50,735 nucleotides of DNA from Flavobacteriales bacterium (GCA_947456965.1 CANGTU010000020.1:1-50735), one strand, 5' to 3'. Counted from the first letter of the stretch, positions 39,301 to 48,880 are shown. Notes: generated by a model not told the origin, from the sequence alone. Numbers and translations: made by a program.

Positions 39301-41076
39301 TCAGAAGGCGTAGGTCACGCCCATCAGCCCGAGGAATCGCTGGTTATTGAATGCATTCCAACGCTGGTACCTGGATGCCAGGGCGTTATGCAATTGCACC
39401 CAGCCACTCAGGCGCTTATTGTAGCGGTATTCCACTTTCAGATTGGCATCTGCAAAGGCATTGAGCTCGATGTGGTAGGTGCCGTCTGCCTGGGCCATCA
39501 ATCCATCCACTTCGACATTGGATCTCGCCCATCGACGACCGAGGTAGAACACTTCAATCCCTGCGATGAATTTGTCGCTCAGGTTGTACTCTCCGCTTGC
39601 GGTGACCTTGATTCCGGGCTGGTGCCATGCCTGGGCCTCACGGCCGGTGGAGTACCGGAAATAGTCACCCCGGAGGTTGGCCTTCCATTTTTGTCCGCCG
39701 GATACGGCGAGCTCTCCATGCACGTTGAGGGCGCGCAGGTCATCGTATACCACTGTGAATTGATTACCCACGGAATAGATGGAGTCATTCACGAAATAGG
39801 CGAAGTTGTTCCAGGTGTGATGGTTTACCCCGACATGGTAAGAAACGGCGCGGGAAATAGCGCCACCGACTCCTCCGTAAAGCTCCAGCTTGTTATTTCG
39901 GTTGCGCAGTTCGGGGAAGGTGATCACAAATGGATTCTCGCGATACAATCCAAGGTAGGTAGTAGGTTCGGTGCTTCCCCTCACTCCGGCATAGGGCACC
40001 ACAATACCATCAAAGAGGTTGTAACTCACTTCAGCCAGCGGATAGAAGTGAAAGGGATTATCGGCGCGGCCCTCGAGGTAAAAGCCCATTCCCACCTTGG
40101 CGCGCAGGTCGCGCCAGACGGTCTGGGCGGTGGGCACCAGACGGATGACGGAGTTATCCCAGGTCCTCGCCCGGATATCGCCTTCGCCGGCTGCTATTGC
40201 CCCCTCCTGATCGAGATCCGGGCCTCTGAAGTTGAAGTTGTTGTAGTTGAGTCCAAACTCAAGCCCAAACAACTCGCTCTTGAGCAATCGGCTTCCCCGG
40301 GCGGCAAAATCGATGTTGGTTTCCCTGCCGTCATAGAGATCTGCGGTTCCCCTGAAACCGAGGTCAAAGGAGTAGTTGTAGTCGGCTGAATCGCGGTTGA
40401 ACGTGGTATATCCCACGGTGCCTCCGAAGGTGTTCACCCGCTGCCTCAGACTGTCCATGGCGAGCCGGGCATCGGTTGTGTTGAATTGCGTATTGTCAAA
40501 GCCGTACCAGTGAGCCATATTGCGCTCCCAGCTTGCTGAGCCGCTGATCATAGACTTGCGGAGGAAGTATTTTCCCCATAGCTCGGCCTTGTTGTCGGAG
40601 AAATGGTCATCAATCGTGTCCTCATCATTGGGAGTTACCCCCCCGGCGCTGGATAAATGCTGGTAATGGACTCCCCATTCTCCCTTCTTCGACCGGCCAT
40701 CGGTGTAGTAGGCGTCCACCAGCGGAGTGAAGTAGGAGCCGTATCCTGCCTTGACATACCCGCGGTAGAGTCTGGTGAGTTTCTCATCCACATGGATTCG
40801 AGCGGGCTCGATCATAGCTGGCTCGATGGTAGCCACCTTACGCGTGGGCAGCGTGGTGTATCGGATAGTGGTCATTTCTGACGCCTGCTCGCGGATTACA
40901 GCATCACTGGATAGCTTGCTGGCATCCCGCAGGAAGAGTCGGAGCACTCCCTCGAATTCAGCACTCTGGGTAAGAACCGTATCGCGCTGCGCTGCGGCCG
41001 GACAGGCGAGCAGGAGGAGCGCCGAGATGGCGCTGACACATGCAGGCCACACGGTCCGGGATAGGATCGCTTTCAT
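39301..41076 (-). CDS. Outer-membrane beta-barrel protein paired with the TPR gene
   Basis: The 591-residue protein has a signal peptide (to about residue 30, ACPAAAQ) and then some 20 amphipathic aromatic-rich strands such as GYVKAGYGSYFTPLVDAYY and a final strand FLGLMGVTYAF ending in Phe, the BAM recognition signature. A plug domain and TonB box are not obvious, so it resembles TonB-receptor barrels without the plug. It starts one base after the TPR gene's stop, implying joint production. Confidence 0.8.
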   Translation of the reverse strand: MKAILSRTVWPACVSAISALLLLACPAAAQRDTVLTQSAEFEGVLRLFLRDASKLSSDAVIREQASEMTTIRYTTLPTRKVATIEPAMIEPARIHVDEKLTRLYRGYVKAGYGSYFTPLVDAYYTDGRSKKGEWGVHYQHLSSAGGVTPNDEDTIDDHFSDNKAELWGKYFLRKSMISGSASWERNMAHWYGFDNTQFNTTDARLAMDSLRQRVNTFGGTVGYTTFNRDSADYNYSFDLGFRGTADLYDGRETNIDFAARGSRLLKSELFGLEFGLNYNNFNFRGPDLDQEGAIAAGEGDIRARTWDNSVIRLVPTAQTVWRDLRAKVGMGFYLEGRADNPFHFYPLAEVSYNLFDGIVVPYAGVRGSTEPTTYLGLYRENPFVITFPELRNRNNKLELYGGVGGAISRAVSYHVGVNHHTWNNFAYFVNDSIYSVGNQFTVVYDDLRALNVHGELAVSGGQKWKANLRGDYFRYSTGREAQAWHQPGIKVTASGEYNLSDKFIAGIEVFYLGRRWARSNVEVDGLMAQADGTYHIELNAFADANLKVEYRYNKRLSGWVQLHNALASRYQRWNAFNNQRFLGLMGVTYAF

Positions 41077-41077
41077 A

Positions 41078-44000
41078 TCAGTTTCCGAGGTCAATTTCTA
41101 TGGGTTGATTTCCGCTGTTCCCGCGGTTGGGATTCTCAAGGGCATTGAGCGCCTGAATGCGGGCATCGGCTTCCGTGCGCACCCATGATTCCTGCACATT
41201 GGCCAGGATGGCTTCGAGGGTGGCCCGGGCCTGGAAGTAGTCCTTCATGCCTACATACACATCACTCAGCAGCAGGAATGATCTGTACTTCCATTCCTCA
41301 AACGCACTGAAGCGCTCAATGAGCTGGAAAATTTCTGTTTCTGACTTCTTGTACTCCTGCATGTCATGGTAAATGAATGCCGTGTAATACTTGGCTTCAG
41401 CTCCCTGTATTCCCCCTTTTCCTGTGACCTGACTCAAGTCGGCCAGCGCATCGGCATAGGCCTTTTGGTCCATGCGCACTCGTCCGCGCCAGAGGTGAGC
41501 AGTGGTGCGTATATCATCTGGCGTGCTGCTGTTGCTGATGACTTTATCGGCATAACCGGCCGCCTCCACTTTCTGTCCGAGGAAGTAGTGGCATCTCATC
41601 AGCCCGACCTGTCCTTCAAGCACGTTGGATTTAAGCACTGCTGTTTGCTCCAGGCGCTCATAATGGTCCAGTGCAGCGGCGTAGTCTTTTTTATTAAACG
41701 TAATGGTAGCGGCGGTGCGCAGCGCATCCTCGGTGTAGTCGTTGACGGGTTGTGCTATCACAAAGGAGTAGCGGGATAGAGCCTGATCCATCTGTCCTGC
41801 GCGAAAGTGACATTCGGCGAGTAGGTAGTTGGCCTCCACTGCATGATAAGCCTGGCTGAACTGCCTGAGGTAAGCTTCCAGCTTCTGTATGGCCAGGGCG
41901 CAGTTACCGGCATAGGCGGGGTCGGATGCCTTCGCGAATACATCGTCCTCTATATCCTTGTCGGTGACATTCAGGATGGCCATGTTCCTGATCTGCTTCT
42001 GGAATTCCGGATCCTCGATCAGGGTGCTCCTGACGATGAATACGGCATCTTCCAGAGCCTTATCATTGGGATAGGTGATGTACAGCCGGTTCCACGTCTC
42101 CCGGACCTGAGCTACATCGCCTTGCTTTACATAGATCAGGCACAAATCCACCAGCGAGCGCTTAGCGTAGTTGGTGGCAGTGTGCTTATTCAGGATGTCC
42201 TGATAATACGAGCGGGCTTCCTCAATCCGGTCAGTTGCCAGGTATGATCGGGCCAGTTCGTACTTGGCATCGGCCTCGAACTTCGAGTTGGGCATGTCGG
42301 CCAGCAGATTTTTCAGCACCCACGCTTTCTTTTCCGGCTGGCTGTTGTATCCGTAGGCCATGGCCTTCTGATACATGGCGTAATCTTTATTGGCCTGCGA
42401 GGCGTTCGCCACCCGGTCATAGTACTCGATGGCCTGGCTGTAGGATTTGGTCACGAAAAAACAATCAGCCACCCTGAGCCAGGCATCATGCAACTTGCGG
42501 GTATCCTTCTGTGCGGGTGATTCCGTGTATTTCCGGAATGCCGTGTTGGCATTGGCGTATATCCCTTGGGCGATTTCATAGATACCCTCATTGCTCGCCA
42601 GCTTAAAGTAGGCATATCCGAGTCCGTAGTTCCCCAGAGCGTAGTAAGGACCGGCGTAGCCACCGGCTTCTGTGAGGAATGAAATATACCGGTCGCGTGC
42701 CTTGCCATAATCGCCGAGGTTATAGGCAATCTCAGCTTTCCAGAAGCGTGCTTCGGCAGTAAGCTGGGGGTTCACCGGGTAAGTAAAAACCTTGTCAAAA
42801 AAATCCTCAGCCTTCTTGTAGGCGGCGCTTTGGTAAAGTTCCACGCCCCGGTTGTATGCGACGATCTGGTAGGCCTCCTTCACATTATTGTCCTTGTTGC
42901 GAATGAGGTCAAGTGATGCCAGTGCCTTTTCATAATTGCGCGTCTTCATGTACACATTGAGCAGGAACTCGTAGGCCTCATCGCGCCGCGGACTGTCCGG
43001 ATATTCCGCAAGGTATTTTTCGAAAGCCGAGATGGCCTCGTGGAAGGGATTGTAAGAGAGTTCAAAGGCGAGTTTGGCATAGTTGAACAGCGCATCTTCC
43101 CGAACCTCACGGTTGAATGCCATAGCACTGGCCGAGCTGAATGCCGAGCGGGCATATTCCTTCTGACCGAGCCGCAGGTAGCAGTCCCCCACGTTGTAGG
43201 TGGATAACTGTCCGAGCTCATCCTGATCGCCGGCCGAACGGCTGAACGCATCGATGGCTTTCTGAAACGATCCTGTGCGGTAATAAGTAAATCCAAGCTG
43301 GTAATAGTCTTCCCGGGCGATTGCCACTTTCTCCATGCCCGTGTGGTAGGCTTCGAGATAGGGCAGCGCCTCGGCATATTTTTCCCGGATGAAATAAGCA
43401 TCACCAATCAGCCGGGCGATTTCGGGGCCTCGGCGCGTCTCACTCGTCGTGGCCAGGTCGAGCGCGGCAGGCGCATACGCCAGCAGCTCATCATATTTCT
43501 TCTGCTTGTAATAGATCTGTGTGATGTAGTAGGGCACAACGGGGCTGAACCGGGAATCAGATTCCAGTTTGCGGAATCCTGCAAGGGCTGTTTCGAAGTC
43601 CTTTTCCTCATAGGCAATGTGGCTGTAGTAATAGGTTGCTGCGAGTGCATATTCGCTCTGGCTGTCCTTGACTTCGAAGAAGTCCTGACGGGCACCTCGA
43701 TAGTCTCCTTTTTCAAAGGAAGACTGACCGCGTTTGAAGAAAAAGGCCGTGCGGTCTTTGGGTGAGAGTTCCTTTACATCCACATACTCAAACCATTCAA
43801 GGGCCTTGCGGTAGTTCTTGCTCTTATGGTAAAATGATCCCAGTTCGAAGTAGACTTGTTGCTTCCACGGAGAATCCGGGTGATCGCGCACAAAGCGCTG
43901 CAGGATATACTCTGCATCCTTGTGCTGCAGGTAGAGCGCCGAGATGCCGCGGTAGTACTCCGCATTGATGCGCAGGGCATTCTTCGGATCCCGCTCGAGA

Positions 44001-44188
44001 GCTATGAACTCCTCAAACCGGAACTTAGCCGGCACATATTTCTCATGTCCGAAGAGCTCAATACCCTCACGGTAGATGCGGGAAATATCGGATAGCGCAT
44101 AAGGTTCCTGGCCGGCGGCAGACAAGGTGAGAATGCCAAGGAAAAGACCCAGGCTCCGGAGCTTGATGGTTTTCATGAGTGAACGCAT
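41078..44188 (-). CDS. Large periplasmic tetratricopeptide-repeat protein
   Basis: The roughly 1036-residue secreted protein begins with a signal peptide ending SAAGQEP and is otherwise a TPR/Sel1-type superhelix throughout. Repeats such as QVYFELGSFYHKSKNYRKAL, ATYYYSHIAYEEKDFETALA and DAKYELARSYLATDRIEEAR recur about every 34-37 residues. Such proteins act as protein-protein scaffolds. Directly followed by the barrel gene, it probably docks to the barrel on the periplasmic face. Start ATG 44188 or 44176 (MKTIKLRS). Confidence 0.85.
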   Translation of the reverse strand: MRSLMKTIKLRSLGLFLGILTLSAAGQEPYALSDISRIYREGIELFGHEKYVPAKFRFEEFIALERDPKNALRINAEYYRGISALYLQHKDAEYILQRFVRDHPDSPWKQQVYFELGSFYHKSKNYRKALEWFEYVDVKELSPKDRTAFFFKRGQSSFEKGDYRGARQDFFEVKDSQSEYALAATYYYSHIAYEEKDFETALAGFRKLESDSRFSPVVPYYITQIYYKQKKYDELLAYAPAALDLATTSETRRGPEIARLIGDAYFIREKYAEALPYLEAYHTGMEKVAIAREDYYQLGFTYYRTGSFQKAIDAFSRSAGDQDELGQLSTYNVGDCYLRLGQKEYARSAFSSASAMAFNREVREDALFNYAKLAFELSYNPFHEAISAFEKYLAEYPDSPRRDEAYEFLLNVYMKTRNYEKALASLDLIRNKDNNVKEAYQIVAYNRGVELYQSAAYKKAEDFFDKVFTYPVNPQLTAEARFWKAEIAYNLGDYGKARDRYISFLTEAGGYAGPYYALGNYGLGYAYFKLASNEGIYEIAQGIYANANTAFRKYTESPAQKDTRKLHDAWLRVADCFFVTKSYSQAIEYYDRVANASQANKDYAMYQKAMAYGYNSQPEKKAWVLKNLLADMPNSKFEADAKYELARSYLATDRIEEARSYYQDILNKHTATNYAKRSLVDLCLIYVKQGDVAQVRETWNRLYITYPNDKALEDAVFIVRSTLIEDPEFQKQIRNMAILNVTDKDIEDDVFAKASDPAYAGNCALAIQKLEAYLRQFSQAYHAVEANYLLAECHFRAGQMDQALSRYSFVIAQPVNDYTEDALRTAATITFNKKDYAAALDHYERLEQTAVLKSNVLEGQVGLMRCHYFLGQKVEAAGYADKVISNSSTPDDIRTTAHLWRGRVRMDQKAYADALADLSQVTGKGGIQGAEAKYYTAFIYHDMQEYKKSETEIFQLIERFSAFEEWKYRSFLLLSDVYVGMKDYFQARATLEAILANVQESWVRTEADARIQALNALENPNRGNSGNQPIEIDLGN

Positions 44189-44199
44189 TTTACCAGCCG

Positions 44200-44207
44200 T
44201 GAAGGTA
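44200..44207 (-). promoter_or_regulatory. Candidate promoter of the TPR-barrel operon
   Basis: TACCTTCA on the minus strand is a one-base variant of TAnnTTTG-like elements, 11 bases before ATG 44188. Confidence 0.35.
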
Positions 44208-44297
44208 GAATCGGGCCAAAACCTGCTGTCTGCCGCCAACGCAACTTGCAAACGACAGATTGTGGAGATGTGTGCTCCATTTGCGCCCGTGTTCCGG

Positions 44298-44305
44298 TAC
44301 TTTTA
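44298..44305 (+). promoter_or_regulatory. Candidate -7 element of nnrD
   Basis: TACTTTTA differs from TAnnTTTG at its last base and ends five bases before the ATG at 44311. Confidence 0.45.
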
Positions 44306-44310
44306 TTGGC

Positions 44311-45822
44311 ATGAAACTGCCATCAGCGGCCCAAACGAGGGAATGGGATGCCTTTACTATGGCCCATGAGCCTGTCGCATCCATCGACCTCATGGAGCGC
44401 GCTGCTGCCGGATGCACCGATCTGCTGCTGCGGCAATACGGCGGAAATCCGTTCTGTGTGATCTGCGGAACAGGAAATAACGGTGGTGATGGTCTGGCTA
44501 TCGCCCGGATGCTTTTTCGTGCCGGAGCCCTTGTGCGCGTTTTCCTGGCCGGTGACCCTGCCACCGGCAGTGCGGATTTCCTCACCAATTACGGGCGCCT
44601 GCTGGACATGGGTGTGAATATGGCTGTGATAAGCGAGGCCCAGCCCTGGCCTGAAATCAAGCCCAGGGAAGTGTGTGTGGACGCGCTCCTGGGAACCGGC
44701 ATCAACCGTCCGGTGAGAGGCTGGCTGGCCAGGTTGATCCGGCATATTAATGCAAGCAATGCCCTTATCGTGAGTATCGACGTGCCTTCGGGGTTTCGTC
44801 CTGATCTTTTCGAATTGCAGGAAGGGGCCATCATTGAGGCCACGGAGACGATCACCTTTCAGCGCCCGTTGCCCGCACTGCTGTTTGAGGAGCACGCTGC
44901 GTATGCGGGCAACATGACGGTGCTGGACATCGGCCTCCATCCCGGCTACCTCGGGCAGATTGAAACAGAGCTGCAGTACCTCACCCAGGAAGAAGCGGAT
45001 CAGTGGATTCCTCGCAGGAAGCGTTTCGGGCACAAAAATTCATTTGGACACGTGCAAATCATGGCCGGCAGTAAGGGCAAGATGGGAGCGGCCATTCTTT
45101 CGGCCTCGGCTGCCATGCATGCAGGTGCAGGATTGATTACAGCCTCCATTCCGGCGTGCGGATATGAGATCTTCCAGATAGCCATACCGGAGGCCATGTG
45201 TATCAGTGATGAGGGAACTGACGCCCTGTCGGGCGCTCAGATCATCGACCGCGCCACAGTGCTGGCCATGGGTCCGGGACTGGGCACCTCGCCCGAAACA
45301 GCGCTGCTTGTTGAGCGGATTTTACGCGACTGCCGGATACCCCTTGTGTGCGATGCGGATGCCCTGAACCTAATAGCCCGGTCCGAACTGCTAAGCCGCA
45401 TTCCGAAAGGCTCAGTGCTCACACCCCACCCGGGGGAGTTTGACCGGCTTTTCGGCTATCACAAGAATCATCTGGAGCGTTACCAGATGTTGAGGAGAAA
45501 ATCCGCGGAGCTCGGTATTCACATTGTGCTGAAGGGAGCCTATACCTGTGTGGCGACTGCGCAGGGAGAAACGTGGATCAATTTCTCCGGAAATGCTGGT
45601 ATGGCGACCGCGGGCAGCGGTGATGTGCTCACCGGGATTATCGCCGCCTTCATGGCCCGGGGTATGGAACCTTCCAGAGCTGCCATTGCGGGCGTTTACG
45701 TGCACGGGCATTCTGGCGATCTCGCGGCGAGCCGGAAAACCAACGAGAACCTGCTGGCGAGTGATCTGATCGAGTTACTGCCTGACGCCATGCGCACAAT
45801 CCGTGGAGCGGCATCTGGCTGA
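44311..45822 (+). CDS. nnrD: Bifunctional NAD(P)H-hydrate epimerase/dehydratase
   Basis: This 503-residue enzyme repairs hydrated NAD(P)H. The N-terminal YjeF epimerase domain shows LMERAAAGCTDLLL, GTGNNGGDGLAIARML and SIDVPSGF. The C-terminal dehydratase domain (from about 225) shows HKNSFGHVQIMAGSKGKMGA, AMGPGLGTS, CDADALNLIA, LTPHPGEFDRLF and the catalytic AGSGDVLTGIIAAFMARG. Both active sites look complete. Its stop abuts the convergent yciO-like stop in the palindrome TGATCA. Confidence 0.95.
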   Translation: MKLPSAAQTREWDAFTMAHEPVASIDLMERAAAGCTDLLLRQYGGNPFCVICGTGNNGGDGLAIARMLFRAGALVRVFLAGDPATGSADFLTNYGRLLDMGVNMAVISEAQPWPEIKPREVCVDALLGTGINRPVRGWLARLIRHINASNALIVSIDVPSGFRPDLFELQEGAIIEATETITFQRPLPALLFEEHAAYAGNMTVLDIGLHPGYLGQIETELQYLTQEEADQWIPRRKRFGHKNSFGHVQIMAGSKGKMGAAILSASAAMHAGAGLITASIPACGYEIFQIAIPEAMCISDEGTDALSGAQIIDRATVLAMGPGLGTSPETALLVERILRDCRIPLVCDADALNLIARSELLSRIPKGSVLTPHPGEFDRLFGYHKNHLERYQMLRRKSAELGIHIVLKGAYTCVATAQGETWINFSGNAGMATAGSGDVLTGIIAAFMARGMEPSRAAIAGVYVHGHSGDLAASRKTNENLLASDLIELLPDAMRTIRGAASG

Positions 45823-46437
45823 TCACCAATTCACTTCTCCCTTTCCTTCCCTCACTACCACCGGCTCGCCTGAAGTGAGGTCAACAACGGTTGAAGCCAC
45901 CAGTCCGCAGGACCCCGAAGCCACCACGATATCGGCCTTATCCTGCCATTCATCATAGATCACTTCCGGATCGGTAGGGTACTCCATCATCTCATCGCGG
46001 TCATGAAGCGAGGTGGTGATGATCGGGCAGCCGAGAGCCTCCACAATAGCGCGGGGCACCGGATGGTCGGGTACGCGTATCCCGATGGTCTTCCGGTTAC
46101 CGGGAAAATGGCGGGGGATATTTCCGCCGGAATCGAGAATAAACGTGTAAGGCCCGGGTAACAGACGCTTCAGCAGCCGGAATGAGGGATTGCTGATTTG
46201 TTTAGCGTAGTCAGACAAATGAGTCAGGTCACTGCAAATGATGGCAAAGCGCGCCTTCTCCGGTTTCAAATTCTTGAGCCTGGCCAGTTTCTCAATACCC
46301 CGGGCCGATTCCAGCGAGCAACCTACACTATACACTGTGTCGGTAGGATAAACAACAATACCATCCTGCCGGAGCGCTTCTGCAATGCGGGCTACCTTGC
46401 GGCTGTCGATATTATCAGGAAGGAGCTCGATGAGCAT
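45823..46437 (-). CDS. YciO-type Sua5/YrdC-domain protein
   Basis: The 204-residue YrdC-fold protein shows DGIVVYPTDTVYSVGC, ARFAIICSDLTHLSDYAK, RLLPGPYTFIL, RKTIGIRVPDHPV and ITTSLHDRDEM. These resemble E. coli YciO more than TsaC: the KRP-type nucleotide loop of TsaC is replaced by KNLKPEKARFAI. YrdC domains make threonylcarbamoyl-AMP for tRNA t6A; YciO relatives have weak or unclear activity. It follows the transaldolase gene by three bases. Confidence 0.85.
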   Translation of the reverse strand: MLIELLPDNIDSRKVARIAEALRQDGIVVYPTDTVYSVGCSLESARGIEKLARLKNLKPEKARFAIICSDLTHLSDYAKQISNPSFRLLKRLLPGPYTFILDSGGNIPRHFPGNRKTIGIRVPDHPVPRAIVEALGCPIITTSLHDRDEMMEYPTDPEVIYDEWQDKADIVVASGSCGLVASTVVDLTSGEPVVVREGKGEVNW

Positions 46438-46440
46438 GGG

Positions 46441-47109
46441 TCAGCGTGATGCATCAGCGGCCTTGCGGTGGTCGGCGAGAAACTGCGCCAGTCCATGATC
46501 CGTGAGGGGATGCTTCAGCAGGGCGAGGATAGCACTGAGCGGGCCCGTCATGACATCAGCACCGATTTCCGCACATTGAATAATATGCATCGGATGGCGG
46601 ACTGAGGCCGCCAGGATCTCCGTATTAAAGCCATAGTTGTCATAGATCAGCCGGATCTGCTCGATGAGCTGCACGCCATCCGTGCTCACGTCATCCAACC
46701 GGCCGATAAACGGTGACACGTAGCTTGCGCCAGCCTTGGCGGCCAGGAGGGCCTGACCGGCCGAGAATACCAACGTGCAGTTCGTGCGGATTCCCTTATC
46801 GCTGAAGTAGCGGATGGCCTTTACCCCTTCCTTGATCATCGGGACCTTGACCACTATATTGGCATGCAGTGCCGCAAGCGCCTCCCCTTCCCGGATAATG
46901 CCGTCATAGTCGGTCGCAATCACCTCAGCACTCACGTCGCCATCAACGCAAATCTCACAGATATCTACGTAATGCTTCATCACCCTGTCATGGCCGCTGA
47001 TGCCCTCCTTGGCCATCAGACTGGGGTTCGTGGTTACTCCATCGAGGATTCCCAGGTCTTGGGCTTCGCGTATCTGCTCGAGGTTGGCGGTATCAATAAA
47101 GAATTTCAT
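46441..47109 (-). CDS. fsa: Small transaldolase (fructose-6-phosphate aldolase family)
   Basis: The 222-residue protein is of the short MipB/TalC type. [20 protein letters not shown] and [13 protein letters not shown] form the N-terminus, the Schiff-base lysine is in IVVKVPM, and [18 protein letters not shown] follows. Phe and Arg in SPFIGRLDD are as in transaldolases rather than true FSA, so it probably transfers dihydroxyacetone units in the pentose phosphate pathway. It leads the operon with the YciO-type gene. Confidence 0.92.
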   Translation of the reverse strand: MKFFIDTANLEQIREAQDLGILDGVTTNPSLMAKEGISGHDRVMKHYVDICEICVDGDVSAEVIATDYDGIIREGEALAALHANIVVKVPMIKEGVKAIRYFSDKGIRTNCTLVFSAGQALLAAKAGASYVSPFIGRLDDVSTDGVQLIEQIRLIYDNYGFNTEILAASVRHPMHIIQCAEIGADVMTGPLSAILALLKHPLTDHGLAQFLADHRKAADASR

Positions 47110-47127
47110 GGGGTATTATTTGCGGAA

Positions 47128-47135
47128 CAAAAGTA
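47128..47135 (-). promoter_or_regulatory. Transaldolase-gene -7 promoter element
   Basis: TACTTTTG on the minus strand fits TAnnTTTG and ends 18 bases before the ATG at 47109. Confidence 0.6.
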
Positions 47136-47266
47136 ATTCCCTCACAACGGAACAAGCTGATTGTCACTCACCACTTCTTCACATATCACGAGCAATGGCC
47201 ATGATTCGCCAATACCATTCTGATATATGGAATGAAGAACTGCGGACAGATTTGCAGCGAGCGCCG

Positions 47267-47274
47267 TAAATTTG
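47267..47274 (+). promoter_or_regulatory. -7 promoter element of the holin-4-like gene
   Basis: TAAATTTG fits TAnnTTTG and ends seven bases before the ATG at 47282. Confidence 0.55.
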
Positions 47275-47281
47275 CTCCCTT

Positions 47282-47665
47282 ATGCCGAACCCCTTCTGGA
47301 GAGTTACATTTCAGATCATGGTGAGCGCTCTGGCGCTTATCATAGGTGATTATCTGATGGACGGAGTGCGTTTTGATCAAACGTGGGTGGCATTGATCAC
47401 CGCCGTGGTCATTGCCTTGCTCAATGCTTTTTTGAAGCCGGTACTCGTGGTGCTCACTATTCCTGCCACCATTTTCACCTTTGGGCTCTTTCTGCTTGTG
47501 ATCAACGCAGTCATCCTGCTGATTGCACGTGAGATCGTTCCTGGATTTCACATCGCCGGATTCTGGACTGCAATCCTGCTCGCTCTGCTGATTTCATTTA
47601 TGAATACCTTGCTCGGGGGGAATATCAAGGTGCGGGCTGGTCATTTCGATAACCATGAAGGTTAG
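47282..47665 (+). CDS. Small membrane protein of the phage_holin_4_2 family
   Basis: The 127-residue protein has four closely packed membrane helices. The central motif FLKPVLVVLTIPATIFTFGLF and NAVILLIAREIVPGF are typical of the PF04020 family. Despite the family name it occurs widely in chromosomes of bacteria without prophages, and no phage genes are nearby. Its function is unknown, perhaps membrane integrity or transport. Confidence 0.85.
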   Translation: MPNPFWRVTFQIMVSALALIIGDYLMDGVRFDQTWVALITAVVIALLNAFLKPVLVVLTIPATIFTFGLFLLVINAVILLIAREIVPGFHIAGFWTAILLALLISFMNTLLGGNIKVRAGHFDNHEG

Positions 47666-48030
47666 ATGAATCTTCCCGGACTCACCCGGCATGGGGTTCA
47701 GGTCAACTGAGACTTCCTTTATCCTGTGAAGTCGTTAACTCTCCAACCCAAATTACAACCAGGAGGTTGAGAACGCCGGCCCCAGATCGTCTCTACCATA
47801 AAAACTCCAATTTACATCGAGCCATTGGCCTCTTTTTCATTGCCCGGGGGTACGATGACAATCGGGATCCGTTCACGTATGCCAGGCCGCATCCCCCTCG
47901 CACTGCAGGGACCATTAATCCCTCTTCATTACCGACTATGCTCCGGAAATCAACAAGCCGACTCTTGCGTGAGCATGGGCTAAGGCGCGACACTACACCA
48001 GAATATCACACAAGCACCCTATTCACTACA
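47666..48030. other. Gene-free gap, 365 bases
   Basis: No gene is supported. I searched both strands for the missing Fic core (HPFxxGNxR) downstream of the truncated Fic gene and did not find it. An open frame at 47767-48054 on the plus strand has no recognisable features. Confidence 0.45.
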
Positions 48031-48516
48031 TTAAAAAAACAGGATAAACCCTGATATTGCACCCATCAAAACAGGAGAAAAGCCTCGCAGTTTCGCCCGG
48101 ATTCTACTCTCTTCCGGACTGAGGGCTTCTGTGCGCCCGGTGAACGTAGCCTGAAGCTGCGCCAAATGCTCCAGTTCCTTATCGGTAAAAAGTGGTATTC
48201 CCTGCAATGGACCGGAAATCAGCGACACATTGAAGTCCGCGGAAATTTCACGCTCATCAATTTCCTTCTGAAAGCACTCCTCCGGGTCTATGGGAAAGAG
48301 CATCTTATGGGAAAGACTTACTTCGTATTTCGTTGCCTTTCCCGCACCGGAAGCAACAATCCAATTTTTATCGAGTAATGTCCGGATCGCGCGATTTTCA
48401 GTGGCATACCCCCATTTCTCTCCGGTCCCCTTATGAATTTCCTTCGACGAACATCGGGGATGACTCCGGATAAAGTCGATCAGTGCAGTGTGTATTTCCT
48501 GAGTCTTCTGAGCCAT
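48031..48516 (-). pseudogene. Truncated Fic-family protein, N-terminal half only
   Basis: The 161-residue product has an N-terminal winged helix (ALIDFIRSHPRCSSKEIHKG, then RTLLDKNWIVASGAGKATKY) and a linker region (LFPIDPEECFQKEIDERE, IPLFTDKELEHLAQLQATF) that matches the N-terminal half of Bacteroidota Fic AMP-transferases with HTH domains. The sequence then diverges after ALSPEE and stops at 48031, before the SxxxEGN inhibitory helix and the Fic core. It is probably a remnant. ATG 48516 lies just below the GGCTCA array; the ATG at 48537 would fall inside it. Confidence 0.6.
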
Positions 48517-48522
48517 TATTCC

Positions 48523-48607
48523 CCATTTGCGGCTCACGAAGGTGCGGATTGTGGCTCAAAACTCATTCAGAATGGGCTCAATGAGGCTCGAAATGAGCCG
48601 CAAATGG
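48523..48607. repeat. GGCTCA-word array with a 14-base inverted repeat
   Basis: CCATTTGCGGCTCA (48523-48536) and TGAGCCGCAAATGG (48594-48607) are perfect inverse copies. Between them GGCTCA recurs at 48553 and 48575, making three direct copies exactly 22 bases apart, plus GGCTCG at 48585. It directly precedes the winged-helix/Fic remnant start, as expected for an autoregulatory operator. Confidence 0.7.
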
Positions 48608-48672
48608 TTTTTGTTGCGGACAATAACCCAAGCAGCAGCTATGTTAGCCTCAATCGTAAAGCCACATGCCCC

Positions 48673-48870
48673 ATGAGGAAAGTACTGATATTCGGCACAT
48701 TTCTGCTGGTTGCTTTCACCATGAATAAGCGAGAGCTACGCCTTCATTTGCACCGCCAAAAGTGGATTTCCTATGCAGCTCTTACCTTGGGCGCATTGAG
48801 CCTGATATTAGCCCTGATTATTGGAATCGGTGTCCTCCTTACCCTGGATTTGAGTGGGAATATTTCGTAA
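48673..48870 (+). CDS. Small membrane protein
   Basis: This 65-residue frame begins MRKVLIFGTFLLVAF and ends with a second hydrophobic helix (SYAALTLGALSLILALIIGI). A start at 48721 (MNKRELRLHLHRQKW) would give a 49-residue single-helix protein with a positively charged N-terminus. It ends ten bases before the next membrane-protein gene. No family is recognised. Confidence 0.45.
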   Translation: MRKVLIFGTFLLVAFTMNKRELRLHLHRQKWISYAALTLGALSLILALIIGIGVLLTLDLSGNIS

Positions 48871-48880
48871 ACAAGAAGAA

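Noticed and set aside
47282-47665. Prophage holin
   Set aside because: The family name is misleading; no lysis, capsid or integrase genes are near.
47767-48054. 95-residue open frame and hidden Fic core
   Set aside because: No Fic motif on either strand and no recognisable protein features.
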